Counted from the first letter of the stretch, positions 34,750 through 44,883 are shown. The stretch is 64,000 bases of DNA from Chryseobacterium mulctrae (GCF_006175945.1 NZ_VAJL01000001.1:1984001-2048000), one strand, 5' to 3'. The notes: a model not told the origin generated them from the sequence alone. Translations and numbers: made by a program.

Positions 34750-35367
34750 TTGAAAGCTTTATATCTTCTCTTTATACTCATCTCAACATTTTGTTTTTCT
34801 CAACAAACCGAGGAATTCAAGATGGTAAAAAAATATTATAATCAGCACAGAACAATGCTGAATACCGAGTTTAAGAAAAAGTTTGATGCCGAAAAAAATC
34901 CTTTATATAAAGCTGCTGTAAAAAATGACTTCCTTTTTTTTATGAAAAAAATGGACAGCATTGAAAATGTAGCCTTGATTACAGCCCTGCTTAAAGTAAA
35001 AAATCTTGAAGATTTAAAAAAAATTAATTCTAAAACGATTCTCTTACCACAACAGGATTTTCCAAAGTCGATTGAAAAAACTGCAGATTACCCCGGCGGA
35101 ATAAATGCTTTACGAAAAGAAGTTGCACAGCTTTTTTATGGAGACGGCGTATTTTCTGAAACTGGAAATTTAAAAACCAACGTTGCTTTTATTGTTGAAA
35201 AAGACGGAACGATCAGTGATGTAAAAGCTGAAGGTGATAATTTCACTTTCAACCGACAGGCAGAAATTGCATTGTACTCTGTTTCTGAAAAATTTTCTCC
35301 GGCCTACACTAACGGAAATCCTGTAAGATACCGCTTCAGACTGCCTTTAGTACTTAATTTTGACTAA
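34750..35367 (+). CDS. Secreted TonB-C-like protein
   Basis: From a TTG at 34750, chosen because it starts a signal peptide (LKALYLLFILISTFCFSQQ); an earlier TTG at 34711 gives a longer N-terminus. The C-terminal domain (about residues 135-205) reads DYPGGINALRKEVAQLFYG, then FIVEKDGTISDVKAEGD and YRFRLPLVLNF, the TonB-C/periplasmic fold common in flavobacterial secreted proteins. No membrane anchor, so it is not a true TonB. A terminator follows. Confidence 0.7.
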   Translation: MKALYLLFILISTFCFSQQTEEFKMVKKYYNQHRTMLNTEFKKKFDAEKNPLYKAAVKNDFLFFMKKMDSIENVALITALLKVKNLEDLKKINSKTILLPQQDFPKSIEKTADYPGGINALRKEVAQLFYGDGVFSETGNLKTNVAFIVEKDGTISDVKAEGDNFTFNRQAEIALYSVSEKFSPAYTNGNPVRYRFRLPLVLNFD

Positions 35368-35466
35368 TCAAAAGATAATCATTACAATCATTAGCTAAAT
35401 TTGCTTTACTCGATGGTAAATTTTATATTGGTTATAGATTCTAAATTCCAAGAAATATTATATTGA

Positions 35467-35493
35467 AAAGCTTAGTTTTGCACTAAGCTTTTA
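35467..35493 (+). terminator. Rho-independent terminator after the TonB-C-like gene
   Basis: AAAAGCTTAG-ttttgca-CTAAGCTTTT with T's, ending a few bases before tadA. Confidence 0.8.
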
Positions 35494-35498
35494 TTTTT

Positions 35499-35930
35499 AT
35501 GTTTACAGACGAATATTTTATGAGAATGGCTTTTCAGGAAGCCCAGATTGCATTAGAAAAAGATGAGGTTCCTATTGGATGTGTCATCGTTGCAAACAAT
35601 CGTGTGATTGCAAGAGCTCATAATCTTACCGAAACGTTAAACGATGTAACAGCACATGCCGAAATGCAGGCAATCACTTCAGCAGCCAATTATTTGGGCG
35701 GAAAATATTTAATCAACTGTACTTTGTATGTGACTTTAGAACCTTGCGTAATGTGTTCGGGAGCACTTTCTTGGTCACAGATTTCAAAAGTGGTGATTGG
35801 CGCAAGAGATGAGCAACGCGGATTTATCAATAAAAATTTAAACCTTCATCCCAAAACAGAAATTGTTTCAGGAGTTATGGAAAACGAATGTTCTATGATT
35901 GTGAAAGAGTTTTTTAAATCAAAGCGTTAA
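35499..35930 (+). CDS. tadA: tRNA-specific adenosine(34) deaminase
   Basis: 143 residues. The zinc and proton-relay set of the CDA fold is present: HAEM (His53, Glu55) and EPCVMCSGAL (Cys83, Cys86). RDEQRGFINKN and the C-terminal KEFFKSKR match TadA. It converts A34 to inosine in tRNA-Arg(ACG). Its end overlaps the end of the convergent GNAT gene by 12 bp. Confidence 0.93.
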   Translation: MFTDEYFMRMAFQEAQIALEKDEVPIGCVIVANNRVIARAHNLTETLNDVTAHAEMQAITSAANYLGGKYLINCTLYVTLEPCVMCSGALSWSQISKVVIGARDEQRGFINKNLNLHPKTEIVSGVMENECSMIVKEFFKSKR

Positions 35931-36461
35931 AACTTCATTCTTAAAAATAGAATACATCAGAATATCATAATATTTTCCATCTTTCTTCATATGCTGTTTC
36001 AAAATAGCCTCCTGTTTCATTCCTACTTTCTGCATTATTCTTTCTGATGCGGGATTGTGGGGAAAGTAAGTTGCATATATTTTATTAAAGCCTAATTCTT
36101 TAAAACCAAAGTCAATAATAGCTTCTGCAGCTTCGGTTACATAACCTTTGCTCCAAAAAGGTTTTGCCATCCAATAGCCTAGTTCTGCCTTATCAGAACC
36201 TTCGTCGTGAAGTCCGATTGCACCTATAATTTTTTCTTCTTTATCTCGAATTGCAAACGTGAACCCTTTCTTCTTATCAAAAGCTTTTCTTGATATTTTC
36301 AACCAAAATTCTGCATTTTCTATATGATAAGGATAAGGAATATTGGAAGTAAGATCGGAGAAAATTTTATCCTGAAGATATTCAACTACAAAAGGCAAAT
36401 CTGATTCTTTTAATTCAGATAAAATAAGTCGTTCTGTTTCTATTCTTGGGAATTTTTTCAT
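35919..36461 (-). CDS. GNAT family N-acetyltransferase (RimJ/RimL-like)
   Basis: 180 residues from MKKFPRIETERLILSEL; the stop of coaX overlaps this start as TAATG. The acetyl-CoA loop is in ELGYWMAKPFWSKGYVTEA, and the C-terminal NKIYATYFPHNPASERIMQK is the RimJ-type helix. Such proteins acetylate protein N-termini or small amines. It is translationally coupled to coaX. Confidence 0.88.
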   Translation of the reverse strand: MKKFPRIETERLILSELKESDLPFVVEYLQDKIFSDLTSNIPYPYHIENAEFWLKISRKAFDKKKGFTFAIRDKEEKIIGAIGLHDEGSDKAELGYWMAKPFWSKGYVTEAAEAIIDFGFKELGFNKIYATYFPHNPASERIMQKVGMKQEAILKQHMKKDGKYYDILMYSIFKNEVLTL

Positions 36462-37219
36462 TACAAATCTTTTCCTAAAAAGTACAATCCTTTTAATGTA
36501 TGCAACCGGTCTGCAATATGAATTTTTTCTGTTAAAGGCTTGTAAACATGAGAAACTCCACCAGTTGCGATTACAAAGCACTCATCATTCACTTCATTGT
36601 TTATTCTGTCAATAAAACCTTCTACCATTCCGAGAAAACCGTACACCATTCCGCTTTGCATACAGGTAATCGTATCTAATCCTAAAACAGATTTTGGCTT
36701 TACAAGTTCAATTTCGGGAAGCTGAGCGGTCTGACTGATCAGAGAATTTAAAGAAGTTACAATTCCGGGAGCGATAATTACGCCTAAACATTCGCCGTCT
36801 TCAGCAACGCAACTTGCAGTAAGTGCTGTACCAAAATCTAAAACAATTTTCTTTCTTCCGGGATACATATTGTGTGCCGCAACGAGATTAGCATAAATAT
36901 CGGTTCCCATCTGTTTAGATTTCGCAACAACTTCAGAAGGAGTCGTTCTATCAACCATTACAGGAGCGATCCCGTGAATTTTTCTGATCGCAGAAGTTAT
37001 TTCTCTTGTTAATTGCGGTACTACCGAACCTATAATTATTTTTTTAATGTCTTTAGGATCAATTTTATAGGTTTGATATAAAATCAACATCTGACCATGC
37101 AGTTCGTCTGCGGTACGGTAAGGTTTTGTATTGATTATCCATGAAATATCACAGTTGTCGTCATCAAAAAGACCAAATCTGATATTGCTGTTTCCAACAT
37201 TGATTACGATAGAATTCAT
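36461..37219 (-). CDS. coaX: Type III pantothenate kinase
   Basis: 252 residues from MNSIVINVGNSN. The ASKHA fold is seen: phosphate loop INVGNSNIRFGLF, the second loop LDFGTALTASCVAEDGE, and the adenine end ATGGVSHVY. The first loop has Asn7 where most CoaX proteins have the conserved Asp, and MGTDIYANLVAAH lacks the usual DR pair. It phosphorylates pantothenate in CoA synthesis, without the feedback of type I. The next gene overlaps by one base. Confidence 0.85.
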   Translation of the reverse strand: MNSIVINVGNSNIRFGLFDDDNCDISWIINTKPYRTADELHGQMLILYQTYKIDPKDIKKIIIGSVVPQLTREITSAIRKIHGIAPVMVDRTTPSEVVAKSKQMGTDIYANLVAAHNMYPGRKKIVLDFGTALTASCVAEDGECLGVIIAPGIVTSLNSLISQTAQLPEIELVKPKSVLGLDTITCMQSGMVYGFLGMVEGFIDRINNEVNDECFVIATGGVSHVYKPLTEKIHIADRLHTLKGLYFLGKDL

Positions 37220-37380
37220 TGACATATTTTTCAGCCGGAAACTCATCAAAATCTATTAACGAAAGATGAAGCTCCTATTAATTTTTCAGAGGTAAAAATA
37301 ATACTTTTCATTAAAATAAGCTTTTAAAATCAATGAAAATGGTCTATACTTGTAATGGATTTGTTTTAAACCAAACACTT

Positions 37381-38214
37381 ATGAAAAATATTTTTGCATT
37401 TATTCTTATTATTCAGGCTGTAACAATAATGGCTCAGAAAAATATAAAAATGTATCCCGAAAGAAACGGCGACTCTATTACGTACTATGCAGACAATCTC
37501 GAAATTTATCCTGTTTCTTTGGTTTTTAGAGGTCAACCTGAAGTAAATAATATGAAAAAGCCTGAGCTTTTTAAAACGACACAGGTAATTCCTGCAAAAA
37601 CCACAAAAATGAGAATAGCCTATTTTGTGGTGAATGACAATCAAAAAGGTTGGGGCGTAAAGAAAATGCCTGGTTATAATAGTTATATTGGAGACATCAC
37701 TATTAAAAATTACGATAAAAACTACACCTACGACTTACCCTTTGGCAAAGGAAAAGCTTTTTGGATACATCAGGGATATAACGGAACATTTTCTCATCAG
37801 AACGAAAATTCTTTAGACTTTATCATGCCTGAAGGAACAGAAATTTTATCCTCCAGAGAAGGCTTAGTCATCGATGTTGTAGAAAACAATAATCAGGGCT
37901 GCCCAACCAGAAATTGTGCTCCTTATGGAAATTACGTTTCAATTTTGCACTCGGATGGTACGATTGCACAATATTATCACTTACAGCAAAACGGAGCGCA
38001 GGTGAAAATTGGTGATACTGTAACGAAAGGGCAACCTATCGCTCTAAGTGGAAATACGGGTTGGAGCAGCGGTCCGCATTTACATTTCGTCACTTATTTG
38101 CCAAGTGCAACGGGTGATAAAAACAGAATTACTGTAAAAACTCTTTTTAAAACCGGATACGGGGATAAAGTTGAATATTTGGAAGAGAGAAAATCATATT
38201 CGAGAGCGTATTAG
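37381..38214 (+). CDS. M23-family metallopeptidase
   Basis: 277 residues from the ATG at 37381, which opens a signal peptide (MKNIFAFILIIQAVTIMA). The LytM/M23 zinc set is intact: HQNENSLDFIMPEGTEI (His, Asp) and SGPHLHFV (His-x-His). There is an unrecognised N-terminal beta domain. It should cleave peptidoglycan cross-bridges in the periplasm, for growth or division. Single gene. Confidence 0.88.
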   Translation: MKNIFAFILIIQAVTIMAQKNIKMYPERNGDSITYYADNLEIYPVSLVFRGQPEVNNMKKPELFKTTQVIPAKTTKMRIAYFVVNDNQKGWGVKKMPGYNSYIGDITIKNYDKNYTYDLPFGKGKAFWIHQGYNGTFSHQNENSLDFIMPEGTEILSSREGLVIDVVENNNQGCPTRNCAPYGNYVSILHSDGTIAQYYHLQQNGAQVKIGDTVTKGQPIALSGNTGWSSGPHLHFVTYLPSATGDKNRITVKTLFKTGYGDKVEYLEERKSYSRAY

Positions 38215-38472
38215 GTTTCGTTTTTACTCAAGCAGGTCTATTTATGGCTAAATATATTTTACTTTGGGTTGAAACAATACTGCTACTGCTTGTAATCAAA
38301 TAACTTTTACTTTGATTACAAACAATGGTAATTGTAACTAAATGCAATGTAATAATGTTGATAGGATTTTATCCTATCCTTTAATAGATCGTCCCTTCGG
38401 GACTCTCCAGAGATTGTTAAACAAAAAAGCTTCCGATTACTCAGAAGCTTTGTATTTATTAAAAGAAATAAT
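38215..38472. other. Intergenic region between the M23 gene and prfA
   Basis: 258 bases with a GATAGGAT/ATCCTATC palindrome near 38358 and a GTCCC-ttc-GGGAC hairpin near 38391. These give strong secondary structure but no gene. Confidence 0.5.
38422..38451 (-). terminator. Terminator of prfA
   Basis: AAAGCTTC and GAAGCTTT arms; on the minus strand a T-run follows the stem. It lies 22 bp after the prfA stop. Confidence 0.75.
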
Positions 38473-39558
38473 TTAGTAATTATCTTCTTCTCCTTTCATT
38501 TTTTCGGCGTTTTCTGCCATGATTACAGCATCAATCATTTCAGAGATATCACCATTCATATAGGCATCAAGGTTGTACATTGATTTACCAATTCTGTGAT
38601 CTGTAACTCTTCCTTGAGGATAGTTGTAGGTTTTGATTTTTGCAGAACGGTCACCTGTAGAAACCATCGATTTACGTTGTGCAGCGATATCGCCCACCGC
38701 TTTTTGAACTTCGATATCGTATAATTTAGTTCTTAACATTTCCATTGCCAACTCACGGTTTGCTAACTGAGAGCGGGCTTGCTGACAAACGACAACCATT
38801 CCTGATGGTTTATGCGTCAACTGTACTTTTGTTTCAACCTTGTTTACGTTCTGTCCACCTGCTCCACCAGAACGTGATGTCTGCATTTCGATATCTGCAG
38901 GATTCAATTCAAAATCTATTTCTTCCGCTTCCGGTAAAACGGCAACGGTAATCGCAGAAGTGTGTACTCTACCTTGAGATTCTGTTTCAGGAACTCTTTG
39001 TACACGGTGTACACCAGATTCAAATTTCATGATTCCGTAAACACCGTCTCCTTCAATTCTTAGAATTAGTTCTTTGTATCCTTTAGCTGCCTCGCTGGAA
39101 TCTGTGATCTCGTGCTTCCAACCTTTGGTTTTAAAATACATGGTATAAGCTCTGTAGACATCTTCCACGAAAATTGCAGCTTCGTCTCCACCAGTTCCGG
39201 CACGAAGTTCTACAATAACGTTTTTATCGTCTGCAGGATCTTTAGGTATCAAAAGAACTTTCAGCTCATCTTCCAAACCTGGAATCTTTTCTAAAGCTTC
39301 ATTCTTTTCGATTTTTGCCAATTCTACAAAATCTTTATCTGAACCATCTGCAATGATTTCATCAGACTCTTCGATGGTATCTAAAGCTCCTTTATATTGA
39401 TCGTAAACTCTTACAATTTTCCCCAAATCACTATATTCTTTGTTTAAAGAAGAATATCTTTTCTGGTCTGAAATGACATCAGGTTGAATAATAAGATCGG
39501 CAACCTCATTATATCTCTGCTTTATCGCTTCTAATTTTGGAATTAATGATTTAGACAT
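38473..39558 (-). CDS. prfA: Peptide chain release factor 1
   Basis: 361 residues, the full RF1 length. The catalytic GGQ motif is at 234-236 in [15 protein letters not shown], and the domain ordering (N-terminal coil, GGAGGQ, C-terminal [14 protein letters not shown]) is normal. It recognises UAA/UAG stops and hydrolyses peptidyl-tRNA. Confidence 0.97.
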   Translation of the reverse strand: MSKSLIPKLEAIKQRYNEVADLIIQPDVISDQKRYSSLNKEYSDLGKIVRVYDQYKGALDTIEESDEIIADGSDKDFVELAKIEKNEALEKIPGLEDELKVLLIPKDPADDKNVIVELRAGTGGDEAAIFVEDVYRAYTMYFKTKGWKHEITDSSEAAKGYKELILRIEGDGVYGIMKFESGVHRVQRVPETESQGRVHTSAITVAVLPEAEEIDFELNPADIEMQTSRSGGAGGQNVNKVETKVQLTHKPSGMVVVCQQARSQLANRELAMEMLRTKLYDIEVQKAVGDIAAQRKSMVSTGDRSAKIKTYNYPQGRVTDHRIGKSMYNLDAYMNGDISEMIDAVIMAENAEKMKGEEDNY

Positions 39559-39675
39559 ATTAAAAATTTAGTTTGCAAAGATACGGAATTGACAACGAAG
39601 AACAAAAGCCCATTTTCATGAGCTTTGATTTTTAATTTTTTTAATCCGAATTAAGAATAAATACCTATTTCAATT

Positions 39676-41808
39676 TTAGTTTTTTCCTCTGTTATCCTTT
39701 ACTTCCTGAATTCTGTTTTCAAAATATTCTTTTCGGTCAGGATGCTTTTTTATTAATGTTTGAAATGCATTAATTGCTTTAGTATATAATTTTTGCTCAA
39801 TATACAGATTCGCTAAAGTCTCGGTCATTAAATGAGAAATATCGTCTGTTTTTTCTTTCACAACGAAATTCACCACATCTTTTAACTGACTGATTTTTGG
39901 ATTGTTTTCTATGAAAGATTCAATCACTTTATTTTTAGTCTCGGTTTTTACCTTTTCAACTTCTTCGGTTCTGTCAATTTTCAGCCAGCTTTGCCAAGTA
40001 TTGATAAAGCCCGGAACATTACTGTCTAAAAGCGTTTTATTTTCTTCTTTTAAAGGTAATTCTTCAACTTTTTCTTTTGGAGAATCTTGTTGTTCCTCTA
40101 CTTCTTTTTTTATGGCTAAACTTGAAATATCAGTTCCAAAGAAAGAAACATTCATCACACGAGCTTCTTCTTTTTCAGTAGAATCAGCGATTTCAGGTTC
40201 TGGATTTTCAACTTCATTCACAATTTCCTCCGAAATGTTTTCTGCAACAGTTTCTGATTTTTCTTCTTCTAAAATAATCTCTTCCAAAACTTCTTTTACT
40301 TCTTCAGGCTTTTCTTCCTGTACAGATTCTATTTCAATTTTTTTGCTGAATGAATCTGGAATATGAGATTCAATGCTCATTGGTTTCCAGCCAGAACGTT
40401 CTTCTTTTACCTCTTCTATAACAGGTGCATGATTTTTTTCTTCTGAAGTTTCGGCTTGAATCACCTCTGCTTTTTCTTCAGCTTTAGTTTCATTTTCATT
40501 TGAAACAACAAAATCCTGGGTTTCAGCAAAACTTATTTCTTTTTCACTTTCTTCTTCCGGTTCGTTTGCTTTTGCTTCAGCTTCCTTTTTATGAGCAGCT
40601 TTCATCTTTTTCTCAACTTCTTCAATCAGGCGACGCATTTCGTCTTCATGCTTATTGATATTAGAATTTGTTATTTCAGCAGGATTTATTTGTTCTGAAA
40701 CGGGAGCTTCAATTTTAACTTCCGGTAAGAAAGCATCTGTTCCATGGAAACTTAATTCAGATTCATCATTGATTTTTTCAGCAACATCTTTAGAATTAAT
40801 TTCATCTTCATTGATGATGACTTCCTGATTTAAAACTTCAGTAATCTCTTCTTTTTCAACATTTTCTTCTGAATTTTCATTATCAATAGATTCTTCTGTT
40901 TGAATTTCTTTTTCAGCTTCAAAAGATTCTACTTCTAGAAAACTCACCTCAGATTCATCATTAATTTTTTCTGCAATTTTTTCAGAATCAATTGTATCTT
41001 CACTGATAATTGCTTCCGATTTTGCAACTTCTTCAACGTATTCTGTATCAGTGTTTTCTGTAGAATTTTTATTTTCAACAGGTTTTTCTTCCAGAACTTC
41101 TGTTTCAGGTTCAAAAGATTCCGTTTCAAGAACGTTAAGCTCAGTTTCTTTGATTTTTTCTGAATCAATTATTTCTTCATGAATAATTTCATTAGAAGTT
41201 GCTACAGAAGGTGTTTCACTTGTTGTTTCTTCCGCTTCAACAGTACGTTTAATTGGGAAAGAAGATTTTTGAGTTACAATTACTCCAGATTCGAGTGTAG
41301 ATTCCAAATCGATGGTATCTGCATTTTTTTCTTCCAGGTAATTCTCTTCACCTTCAAATAAAATTCTGTTACGTTCACCGTTAACAACTACATGTTTTAT
41401 TTCAGCTTTTGGAGTCGCCAAATCTTCTGAAGCAGCTTTATAATCATGTTTCGGAAACGTTTTTTTCTCTTTTACCCACCAAAAAGGCTCTTTGGTATTC
41501 TGAGGTTTATTTTCCTCAAGTTTATCAGCAATAATTTGAGGTTCTTTTTCAATAGATTCAGCTTTTCTTTGCTGAATTTTCCCGTTAATCAACTGATACA
41601 GAATCTTCTTATCTGTGGTATAAGCCGCAGTTGTAGACAATTCTTTCTGATAATTTTCTTTATCAAAAAGGTGCACACCATACAAATGCAAAGCACGAAT
41701 GTTTTGAATATAAGGGAAAGAATTAATTTCTTCTTTCAAAAGATGCAGATCTTCTGACTGTATGTTTTTCGGATTTTTTAATAATTCTAAAACTCTAGTA
41801 TTCATCAT
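39676..41808 (-). CDS. Large acidic TPR-ended protein with internal repeats
   Basis: 710 residues, nearly no hydrophobic segments, rich in Glu/Lys/Ser. Residues about 205-365 are three successive ~60-residue repeats of an EIIxEExIDSEKIAEKINDE type. The C-terminal 100 residues contain a TPR-like helix pair (LANLYIEQKLYTKAINAFQT). It starts 2 bp after the lptE stop, so it is an lptE-operon gene. Comparable ordering (lptE, then a TPR protein, then secG) occurs elsewhere in this group, but secG is not seen here. Function not established. Confidence 0.65.
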   Translation of the reverse strand: MMNTRVLELLKNPKNIQSEDLHLLKEEINSFPYIQNIRALHLYGVHLFDKENYQKELSTTAAYTTDKKILYQLINGKIQQRKAESIEKEPQIIADKLEENKPQNTKEPFWWVKEKKTFPKHDYKAASEDLATPKAEIKHVVVNGERNRILFEGEENYLEEKNADTIDLESTLESGVIVTQKSSFPIKRTVEAEETTSETPSVATSNEIIHEEIIDSEKIKETELNVLETESFEPETEVLEEKPVENKNSTENTDTEYVEEVAKSEAIISEDTIDSEKIAEKINDESEVSFLEVESFEAEKEIQTEESIDNENSEENVEKEEITEVLNQEVIINEDEINSKDVAEKINDESELSFHGTDAFLPEVKIEAPVSEQINPAEITNSNINKHEDEMRRLIEEVEKKMKAAHKKEAEAKANEPEEESEKEISFAETQDFVVSNENETKAEEKAEVIQAETSEEKNHAPVIEEVKEERSGWKPMSIESHIPDSFSKKIEIESVQEEKPEEVKEVLEEIILEEEKSETVAENISEEIVNEVENPEPEIADSTEKEEARVMNVSFFGTDISSLAIKKEVEEQQDSPKEKVEELPLKEENKTLLDSNVPGFINTWQSWLKIDRTEEVEKVKTETKNKVIESFIENNPKISQLKDVVNFVVKEKTDDISHLMTETLANLYIEQKLYTKAINAFQTLIKKHPDRKEYFENRIQEVKDNRGKN

Positions 41809-41809
41809 A

Positions 41810-42334
41810 TTACCAGTTCGCTACAATGTCATTAAATATTTTATTGATAACCCTATCCGTAACAATCTTCACCTGAGAAGCCTCAATATCACTTTGAGAA
41901 AGACTGCTGTTGAATACAGCTTCATCAGAGAAATTTTTATCAAAACTCAACTCTGGATGCAATTTGTTTTCATAACGAACTTTCACTGTGATTGTCAATT
42001 TATTCTGAGACTCCTGAATCGTTCCACCTCCTGAAGTCGGCTGAGTTGTAGAGCTTATGGTAGTCGGGGAAATTGAATAATCTGTAATTTCACCTTCAAT
42101 CAAAATATCCGGATTTTGTTTTGTTCCTTTCAGAGTGGTACGCTGCAAAAACCTATTTTGAATATCTGTAGAAAACTGCTGCGCCAAAGTAGGGTTTACG
42201 AACGCTGCATTATTGGGAAACTCATTGATTTGTACGGTCTTTTCATCTGTAAGAGATGAACCTGTAAAAGAATAGCAAGAGTTTAAAAATCCTACAGATA
42301 TGATTAAAAGGAAAAGATTTTTCAACTGATTCAT
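41810..42334 (-). CDS. lptE: LptE-like LPS-assembly lipoprotein
   Basis: 174 residues with a lipobox in FLNSCYSFTG (Cys about 20). The remainder has the LptE layout, including QFSTDIQNRFLQRTTLK and a DILIEGEITDYSISP strand region. LptE plugs the LptD barrel that inserts LPS in the outer membrane. The symbol rests on family shape and the miaB-sigma54-lptE-TPR neighbourhood. Confidence 0.75.
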   Translation of the reverse strand: MNQLKNLFLLIISVGFLNSCYSFTGSSLTDEKTVQINEFPNNAAFVNPTLAQQFSTDIQNRFLQRTTLKGTKQNPDILIEGEITDYSISPTTISSTTQPTSGGGTIQESQNKLTITVKVRYENKLHPELSFDKNFSDEAVFNSSLSQSDIEASQVKIVTDRVINKIFNDIVANW

Positions 42335-42351
42335 TTTTAAATAATTTAAAC

Positions 42352-43059
42352 TTAATATTTTTCGGTAATACCAATTTCGGTAATTTCGTCGTATTCAATT
42401 TGTTGAATTGCATCTTCAAATGCAAAATAGTTTGCAGTATACATAAATGGCAATGTTAGTAAAAGTCCGATTCCGCAAGCTATGACACCAATCTGTGATA
42501 AAATTCCAATTACAAAAGAGAACAAGAAAATATTTAAAAGATTTCCTTTGGTCATTACTTTTGAGATATTCCAAGCGGTTTTAATGTCTGCAACTCCTTT
42601 AAAAGTAATTAAGGCAGGAATGTAAAATCCCTTTAAAGCAAAATATAGAATTACGGCAAACATTATAAACATATATGGGAACATTAAAATCGGGCCCATT
42701 ACACTTTGCTCATCGCTACCATAAGAAGCTGCTCCTCCTATTACTGCAATAAATATCATCGGAATGTAAAGAACAATCATTCCACCAATAATAATTAACT
42801 GGAAAATAAAATACGGCATAAAATCTTTAAAATCAAAAATCTCACCTGCACTTGCTGGTTGGTTTTTAGTTAATTTTCTAAGATATTTATAATAGTTTCC
42901 AACTGCCAAAAGTCAGCAAAACGGGATAATAGACATTAAGAAAGTGACCAAAAAGCCAACAAAAACTCCTCCAAAGTCTTTCTTTAAAAGTTCAAAGCCT
43001 TTGTTGATGTATTCGCCAAATTTAAAATTGATCGGTTTAGGTGTTAAATTTACATTCAT
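42352..43059 (-). pseudogene. Integral membrane protein interrupted by in-frame TGA
   Basis: A continuous frame from ATG at 43059 (MNVNLTPKPINFKFGEY) with several hydrophobic helices runs to the stop at 42354, but a TGA occurs at 42915-42913 in IIPFC-stop-LLAVGNYYKY, after about 48 codons. Beyond it the frame is intact and rich in transmembrane segments. It could be a one-base change from GGA. A restart at TTG 42909 gives the 185-residue remainder. Confidence 0.7.
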
Positions 43060-43074
43060 GATTTTAGGTGTTGT

Positions 43075-44367
43075 TTATTCTTCTAAGTTATATTGTTTTA
43101 TTTTCCTGTATAAAGTTCTCTGAGAAATCCCCAATTCATCTGCCGCTCTGTTTCTTCTTCCATTGTGCTTTTCTAAAGCTTTCACAATTAGATCTTTTTC
43201 ATTGTTCTGAAGAGATAAAGATTCTGGTCTGTTTTCTTCCACTTCAATATCTTCAAAATCTTCGTAAGTATCGTCAGAATTTGAGATAATTGTAGGATTC
43301 TGAACATTCTGATTCCCGTTGTTGTTATTTTCAAAATACAGCAACGAATTAGCATTTGCAGTTTGCTGAGGTTCAGGTGTATAAATTCTGCTTATTAAAT
43401 TTTTCTCCTGATTGCTCAGATCTGCAGTTCCCCGATTCTTAATGAGTTCCGAAGTTAAGGATTTTAAATCATTAATATCATTCCGCATATCGAAGAGAAT
43501 TTTATACATAATTTCTCTTTCGTTGCCAAAATCGGTCTGCTTTTGTCCGCTTGGTTGGTTCACAACCATTGGCAAATGAGCATCCATCGGAATATACTCT
43601 GTTAATTTTGCAACCGAAATATTTCGCTCACGTTCTACAACCGTCATTTGCTCAACCAAATTTCTTAGTTGACGCACATTTCCCGGGAAAGTATAATTTT
43701 CGATGTAATGTACCGCGCTTGGTTCCAGTTCAAGTTCCGGCATTCTGTATTTTTCGGCAAAATCGATCGCAAATTTTCTGAAAAGCAAATGAATATCACC
43801 TTTTCTTTCTCTCAAAGCAGGCATATCAATCTGCACCGTATTCAAACGATAAAACAAATCTTCACGGAATCTTCCGTCCTGAATTGCTTTCATCATATTC
43901 ACATTGGTTGCGGCAACGATTCTTACATTGGTTTTTTGTACCTGTGAAGAACCTACTTTCATAAACTCTCCGCTTTCCAGAACTCTCAACAAACGAACCT
44001 GCGTTTGCAAAGGCAATTCACCAACTTCATCCAGGAAAATAGTTCCACCATCGGCAACTTCAAAATATCCTTTTCTGGTTGCAGTTGCTCCTGTAAAAGC
44101 TCCTTTTTCGTGCCCGAAAAGTTCTGAATCGATGGTTCCTTCCGGAATTGCACCACAGTTAACGACAATGTACGGTTGATGTTTTCTTTTAGATTCTGAA
44201 TGAATGATTTTTGGGATAAATTCTTTCCCTACACCACTTTCCCCGACGACCAAAACGGAAATATCGGTGGGTGCTACTTGAATAGATTTTTCTAAAGCTC
44301 GGTTTAAAGCCGGAAAATTTCCGATAATCCCGAAGCGGTTTTTTATATTTTGAAGCTCGTTACTCAT
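43075..44367 (-). CDS. Sigma-54-dependent transcriptional activator
   Basis: 430 residues. The AAA+ domain fills the first ~240: Walker A VVGESGVGKE (41-50), GAFTGA (89-94) that contacts sigma-54, and Walker B GGTIFLDEVGEL. There is no receiver or GAF domain at the N-terminus. A linker of low complexity is followed by a Fis-type HTH at about 390-430 (NGRRNRAADELGISQRTLYRK). The gene cluster with miaB and lptE is typical. Confidence 0.93.
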   Translation of the reverse strand: MSNELQNIKNRFGIIGNFPALNRALEKSIQVAPTDISVLVVGESGVGKEFIPKIIHSESKRKHQPYIVVNCGAIPEGTIDSELFGHEKGAFTGATATRKGYFEVADGGTIFLDEVGELPLQTQVRLLRVLESGEFMKVGSSQVQKTNVRIVAATNVNMMKAIQDGRFREDLFYRLNTVQIDMPALRERKGDIHLLFRKFAIDFAEKYRMPELELEPSAVHYIENYTFPGNVRQLRNLVEQMTVVERERNISVAKLTEYIPMDAHLPMVVNQPSGQKQTDFGNEREIMYKILFDMRNDINDLKSLTSELIKNRGTADLSNQEKNLISRIYTPEPQQTANANSLLYFENNNNGNQNVQNPTIISNSDDTYEDFEDIEVEENRPESLSLQNNEKDLIVKALEKHNGRRNRAADELGISQRTLYRKIKQYNLEE

Positions 44368-44451
44368 GAGTAAAATTTAGATTGTTTGATTAAATTTCGT
44401 CTACTTTATCATCGTAGATTCTTAATTAGTTGAAATAATTTGATTTAAATT

Positions 44452-44883
44452 TTAAGCAACCAAATCCAAATAATCTTTGTTTCTAATCTTCGAAACTTTA
44501 CTTTTAAAATATAAAACTTCAGCAAAGACATTCTCTTTACTTTCTTTTAAAAAATTGATTAAAATCTGACAATGCTTTTCTTTTTCAGAAAATGCGATGC
44601 CTGTTTTATGATGAGAATAGTTTTGATTTTTCTTAGAGAAAATATTCCCTAAAAGATCCACAGCACTCTGTTTGTCACTGATTGCGAACTTGCGTCTCGA
44701 TTTTTCGTTTAAAAAAATCTTTTCTAACGCATGACTTTCTTTAGAATTTAGAAATTGATTGTAAATTTCATACAGCTGTTTGCAATCTTCACTTCGAAGA
44801 TTCCCACTGCTGATTTGTGCCGAAATATTACTGCAGATAATTACCAATAAAACACTAAGGCAATACTTCTGAAACTTTTCCAT
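44452..44883 (-). CDS. Small hypothetical secreted protein
   Basis: 143 residues with a signal peptide (YCLSVLLVIICSNISAQ). The rest is soluble with charged helices. I recognise no family. It lies between miaB and the sigma-54 activator on the same strand. Confidence 0.55.
   Translation of the reverse strand: MEKFQKYCLSVLLVIICSNISAQISSGNLRSEDCKQLYEIYNQFLNSKESHALEKIFLNEKSRRKFAISDKQSAVDLLGNIFSKKNQNYSHHKTGIAFSEKEKHCQILINFLKESKENVFAEVLYFKSKVSKIRNKDYLDLVA

Noticed and set aside
39902..40366. Ser-rich ORF antisense to the 710-aa gene
   Set aside because: Complement of Glu/Lys-rich coding; no independent support.
42913..42915. Selenocysteine codon
   Set aside because: A membrane protein of this kind has no known Sec; no SECIS hairpin was seen right after the TGA.
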